Of a DNA stretch of 16,241 nt, positions 14,421 to 16,241 are shown piece after piece. The notes beneath the pieces were generated by a model that made no database searches, was not told the DNA's origin, and saw nothing but the letters and a program-made list of their open reading frames with translations. This stretch comes from Moraxellaceae bacterium UBA2477. Its GTDB lineage: Bacteria > Pseudomonadota > Gammaproteobacteria > Pseudomonadales > Moraxellaceae. Where the stretch lies: assembly GCA_002342025.1 (NCBI GenBank), contig DDPD01000052.1:1-16241 (forward strand), read 5' to 3'. Both the position numbers and the translations under genes were made by a program. Every line of letters begins with the position of its first letter. The first letter of the stretch is position 1.

Positions 14421-15179
14421 TTAGGTTTTGTTCGATGCCTTAGCGCGCTGTTTTTCAAGCAGGCTGCCGGCAAACAGCCCGCACTCAAACAGCAGCCACA
14501 TTGGTACCGCCAGCATGGTCATTGACAGTGCATCGGGCGGGGTCAGGAACATGGCTACAAAAAAGCAGCCGACAATAATGTAGCGTCGTTGCTCGGCTAA
14601 AGCGGCACTCTTCACGACACCGGCGGCAATCAGTACAAGCACGGCGACCGGAATCTCGAAGGTGAAGCCGAAGACCAGAAATAGCTTCAGGGCAAAGTCG
14701 AGGTAGAGATTAATGTCGGTCATGATGGCCACACCTTCGGGGCCGACACTGGTAAAAAAGCCAAGAATGGCGGGCAGCGTGATGAAGTAGGCGAAACTCA
14801 CGCCCGCGTAGAACAATAGAATGCTCGAGAGCACAATGGGAATCGCTATGCGGCGCTCATGGGTGTAGAGCGCCGGTGCAATAAAGCCCCAAAGCTGAAA
14901 CAGGATGTAGGGCACGCAGGCAAACAGCGACACAAAAAACGTTAACTTAAACGGCGCCATAAACGGCGAAGTCACATCGGTGGCAATCATGGTGCTGCCC
15001 GGCGGAAGTAGTGCGCGCAATGGGGCAGACAGCAGGGCATAAATATCGTTAGCGAAATACACCAGCGAAAAGAACACCACGATTAAGGCTATGACCACGC
15101 GCACGAGTCGTGTACGCAGCTCAATCAGATGCGTGACCAATGGCATTTCAGTGGGTGGCAGTTCGGCTGGCGAGGTCAT
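14421..15179 (-). CDS. tatC: Sec-independent protein translocase subunit TatC
   Basis: A 252-residue inner-membrane protein with six hydrophobic segments, the usual size of TatC. With TatB it binds twin-arginine signal peptides of folded proteins. Diagnostic stretches are the N-terminal LVTHLIELRTRLVR, the first cytoplasmic loop WGFIAPALYTHERR with its conserved Glu, and FGFTFEIPVAVLVL with the Glu-Pro of the fourth membrane helix. A charged tail ends in EKQRAKASNKT. The ATG overlaps the tatB stop as ATGA. It ends the his-tat operon; the next gene on the same strand is 130 bases away. PhoX in this window is an evident client. Confidence 0.97.
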   Translation of the reverse strand: MTSPAELPPTEMPLVTHLIELRTRLVRVVIALIVVFFSLVYFANDIYALLSAPLRALLPPGSTMIATDVTSPFMAPFKLTFFVSLFACVPYILFQLWGFIAPALYTHERRIAIPIVLSSILLFYAGVSFAYFITLPAILGFFTSVGPEGVAIMTDINLYLDFALKLFLVFGFTFEIPVAVLVLIAAGVVKSAALAEQRRYIIVGCFFVAMFLTPPDALSMTMLAVPMWLLFECGLFAGSLLEKQRAKASNKT

Positions 15180-15472
15180 GGCTTCTCAATGCGCTCGGGC
15201 TTAGGGGCTTCGAGTGCGGTATTTAGGGCGTCTTGAGCCTCATCTAGGCCAGATGCCGCTTTCACTTTTTCCATTTCTTGCTTAATGCGTTCACGCATTT
15301 CAGCGGCAGCCACTTCATTTTCAATGTCGGCTTGCACACTCACAATCATGCGGCGAATACGGCCCACCCAAGCGCCGGTCATGCGTGCAGCATGCGGCAG
15401 TTTCTCTGGGCCGAGCACGACCAAGGCAATGACGGCGAGCAGAAGAAGCTCGCTAAAGCCCACATCAAACAT
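15176..15472 (-). CDS. tatB: Sec-independent protein translocase subunit TatB
   Basis: A 98-residue protein with one N-terminal membrane helix, MFDVGFSELLLLAVIALVVL, followed by the conserved GPEKLP hinge and an amphipathic helix (AARMTGAWVGRIRRMI). The remainder is charged and helical. It is shorter than E. coli TatB (about 171 residues), the difference lying in the poorly conserved C-terminal tail, so it should still work with TatC as the signal-peptide receptor. The FSEL and GPEKLP motifs separate it from TatA. It begins 3 bases after the tatA stop and overlaps tatC by 4 bases, which favours coupled translation. Confidence 0.94.
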   Translation of the reverse strand: MFDVGFSELLLLAVIALVVLGPEKLPHAARMTGAWVGRIRRMIVSVQADIENEVAAAEMRERIKQEMEKVKAASGLDEAQDALNTALEAPKPERIEKP

Positions 15473-15475
15473 GGG

Positions 15476-15718
15476 TTATTGGCCCGATTTCTGGTCAGTC
15501 GGCTGTTGCACGGGCTGAGCAGGTGGCGTTTGTGCTTGTTGGATCTGAGCGGGCGGCGGGGTTGGCGCAACCGGCTCCTCTTCGCCCTTCATGGATTCTT
15601 TAAAACCCTTGATGGCGCCGCCCAAGTCTTTGCCTAAGTTTTTCAGTTTAGAGGTGCCAAAGACCAAAATAACAACGCCGAGTAACAGCAGAATGTGTGG
15701 TAGTGAGAGTCCAGACAT
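15476..15718 (-). CDS. tatA: Sec-independent protein translocase subunit TatA
   Basis: An 80-residue protein: one membrane helix (LPHILLLLGVVILVF), the Phe-Gly hinge FGTSKLKNLGKDLGGAIKGF with its amphipathic helix, an acidic GEEEP segment, then a Pro/Gln-rich disordered tail (PTPPPAQIQQAQTPPAQPVQ). TatA polymerises to make the protein-conducting element of the Tat system. The start is supported by GGAG 6 bases or so before ATG 15718. It lies 29 bases after hisE, the same hisI-hisE-tatABC order found in Pseudomonas. Confidence 0.95.
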   Translation of the reverse strand: MSGLSLPHILLLLGVVILVFGTSKLKNLGKDLGGAIKGFKESMKGEEEPVAPTPPPAQIQQAQTPPAQPVQQPTDQKSGQ

Positions 15719-15747
15719 TTTCTACTCCAAGCCCAAGGGCATACAGG

Positions 15748-16080
15748 TTAAGAGGATTGACGAGAAGCCTTTTCGGCCAGCCCAGAAAGGTCGAAGCGAC
15801 GTGACAGTTCTTGCAGCACCGCGTCCGGGTGCACATTAAGCTGACTCAACATGACCAGCGTATGAAACCAAAGATCCGCCGTTTCATAGACCAGCTCGTC
15901 GGTGTTGCCACTGTGCTCAGCGTCTTTCGCTGCCAGCAGCGTTTCTGTGCATTCTTCGCCCACTTTTTCTAGGATCTTGTTCAGACCCTTGTGATACAGG
16001 CTGGCTACATAGGAGCTGTCTGGCGAGGCTAGTTTGCGCTCGGCCAGCACCGTAGCGAGTTGGCTCAATACATCAGTCAT
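15748..16080 (-). CDS. hisE: Phosphoribosyl-ATP pyrophosphatase HisE
   Basis: A 110-residue all-helical MazG-like hydrolase that removes pyrophosphate from phosphoribosyl-ATP, the second step of histidine synthesis. The metal-binding glutamates are visible in LEKVGEECTETLLAAKD and the paired YETADLWFHTLVML helix. It is a separate gene rather than a HisIE fusion as in E. coli. The ATG (16080) overlaps the hisI stop as ATGA, so the two consecutive enzymes are likely made together. The length is normal and nothing is missing. Confidence 0.95.
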   Translation of the reverse strand: MTDVLSQLATVLAERKLASPDSSYVASLYHKGLNKILEKVGEECTETLLAAKDAEHSGNTDELVYETADLWFHTLVMLSQLNVHPDAVLQELSRRFDLSGLAEKASRQSS

Positions 16081-16241
16081 GACGCATAAATCTCATGGGG
16101 GTCTTTGTGCACGGCATCTACTACCTGCCATGCGCCATTTTCATAGCGTTGGTAAAAGCAAGATTCGCGCCCAGTATGGCAGGCGATCCCACCTAATTGC
16201 TCCACTTGCAGCACCAGCACATCACCATCGCAGTCCAAGCG
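16077..16241 (-). CDS. hisI: Phosphoribosyl-AMP cyclohydrolase HisI, C-terminal part (cut by window edge)
   Basis: The last 54 codons of hisI; the gene continues beyond base 16241. The translation shows the metal-binding motifs of the family: LDCDGDVLVL with Cys-Asp-x-Asp, then GGIACHTGRESCFYQR with the two zinc cysteines, and the C-terminal KDPHEIYAS. HisI opens the purine ring of phosphoribosyl-AMP, the third step of histidine synthesis. It ends in an ATGA overlap with hisE and is unfused to it. Confidence 0.95.
   Translation of the reverse strand, partial: RLDCDGDVLVLQVEQLGGIACHTGRESCFYQRYENGAWQVVDAVHKDPHEIYAS

Overview
The window looks like a piece of a gammaproteobacterial chromosome, probably Pseudomonadales/Cellvibrionales-like. 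The evidence is gene content rather than a marker gene. It has unfused hisI and hisE followed by tatA-tatB-tatC, a classical ArgA (kinase-like plus GNAT fusion) beside argE, rlmJ, and a chaperone-usher pilus operon. Fifteen protein genes are supported, two of them cut by the window edges. I see no tRNA, rRNA, CRISPR array or insertion sequence.

Layout from left to right. (1) Positions 1-1744, minus strand: start of an iron-containing alcohol dehydrogenase (cut at base 1), a small SCP2-like protein directly upstream of it, and rlmJ. (2) 1743-2399, plus strand: a 2-oxoglutarate/Fe(II) dioxygenase whose start overlaps the start of rlmJ. (3) 2396-7040, minus strand: argE, argA, ilvD and a CoA-binding-domain protein, an amino-acid biosynthesis block with very tight spacing. 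(4) 7202-9451, plus strand: a PhoX alkaline phosphatase with a twin-arginine signal. A three-copy Pho-box-like repeat lies upstream and a hairpin lies downstream. (5) 9493-14290, minus strand: a four-gene chaperone-usher operon (pilin-like protein, chaperone, usher, small secreted protein). (6) 14421-16241, minus strand: tatC, tatB, tatA, hisE and the end of hisI, linked by overlaps or short gaps.

How the genes may work together. ArgA makes N-acetylglutamate and ArgE removes the acetyl group at the ornithine step. IlvD serves branched-chain amino acid synthesis. PhoX is folded in the cytoplasm before export by the Tat system, whose genes are in the same window, and its upstream repeats suggest PhoB control under phosphate starvation. 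The chaperone-usher genes should export and assemble a surface fibre. Its presumed subunit is unusual: about 185 residues rich in Ala and Pro, ending in an Asp/Glu-Pro linker, come before the pilin-like two-cysteine domain.

The most noteworthy regions are the pilus operon (odd subunit architecture, a hexanucleotide repeat, a strong intercistronic hairpin, a CxxC in the usher) and the phoX control region. The rest is ordinary housekeeping sequence.
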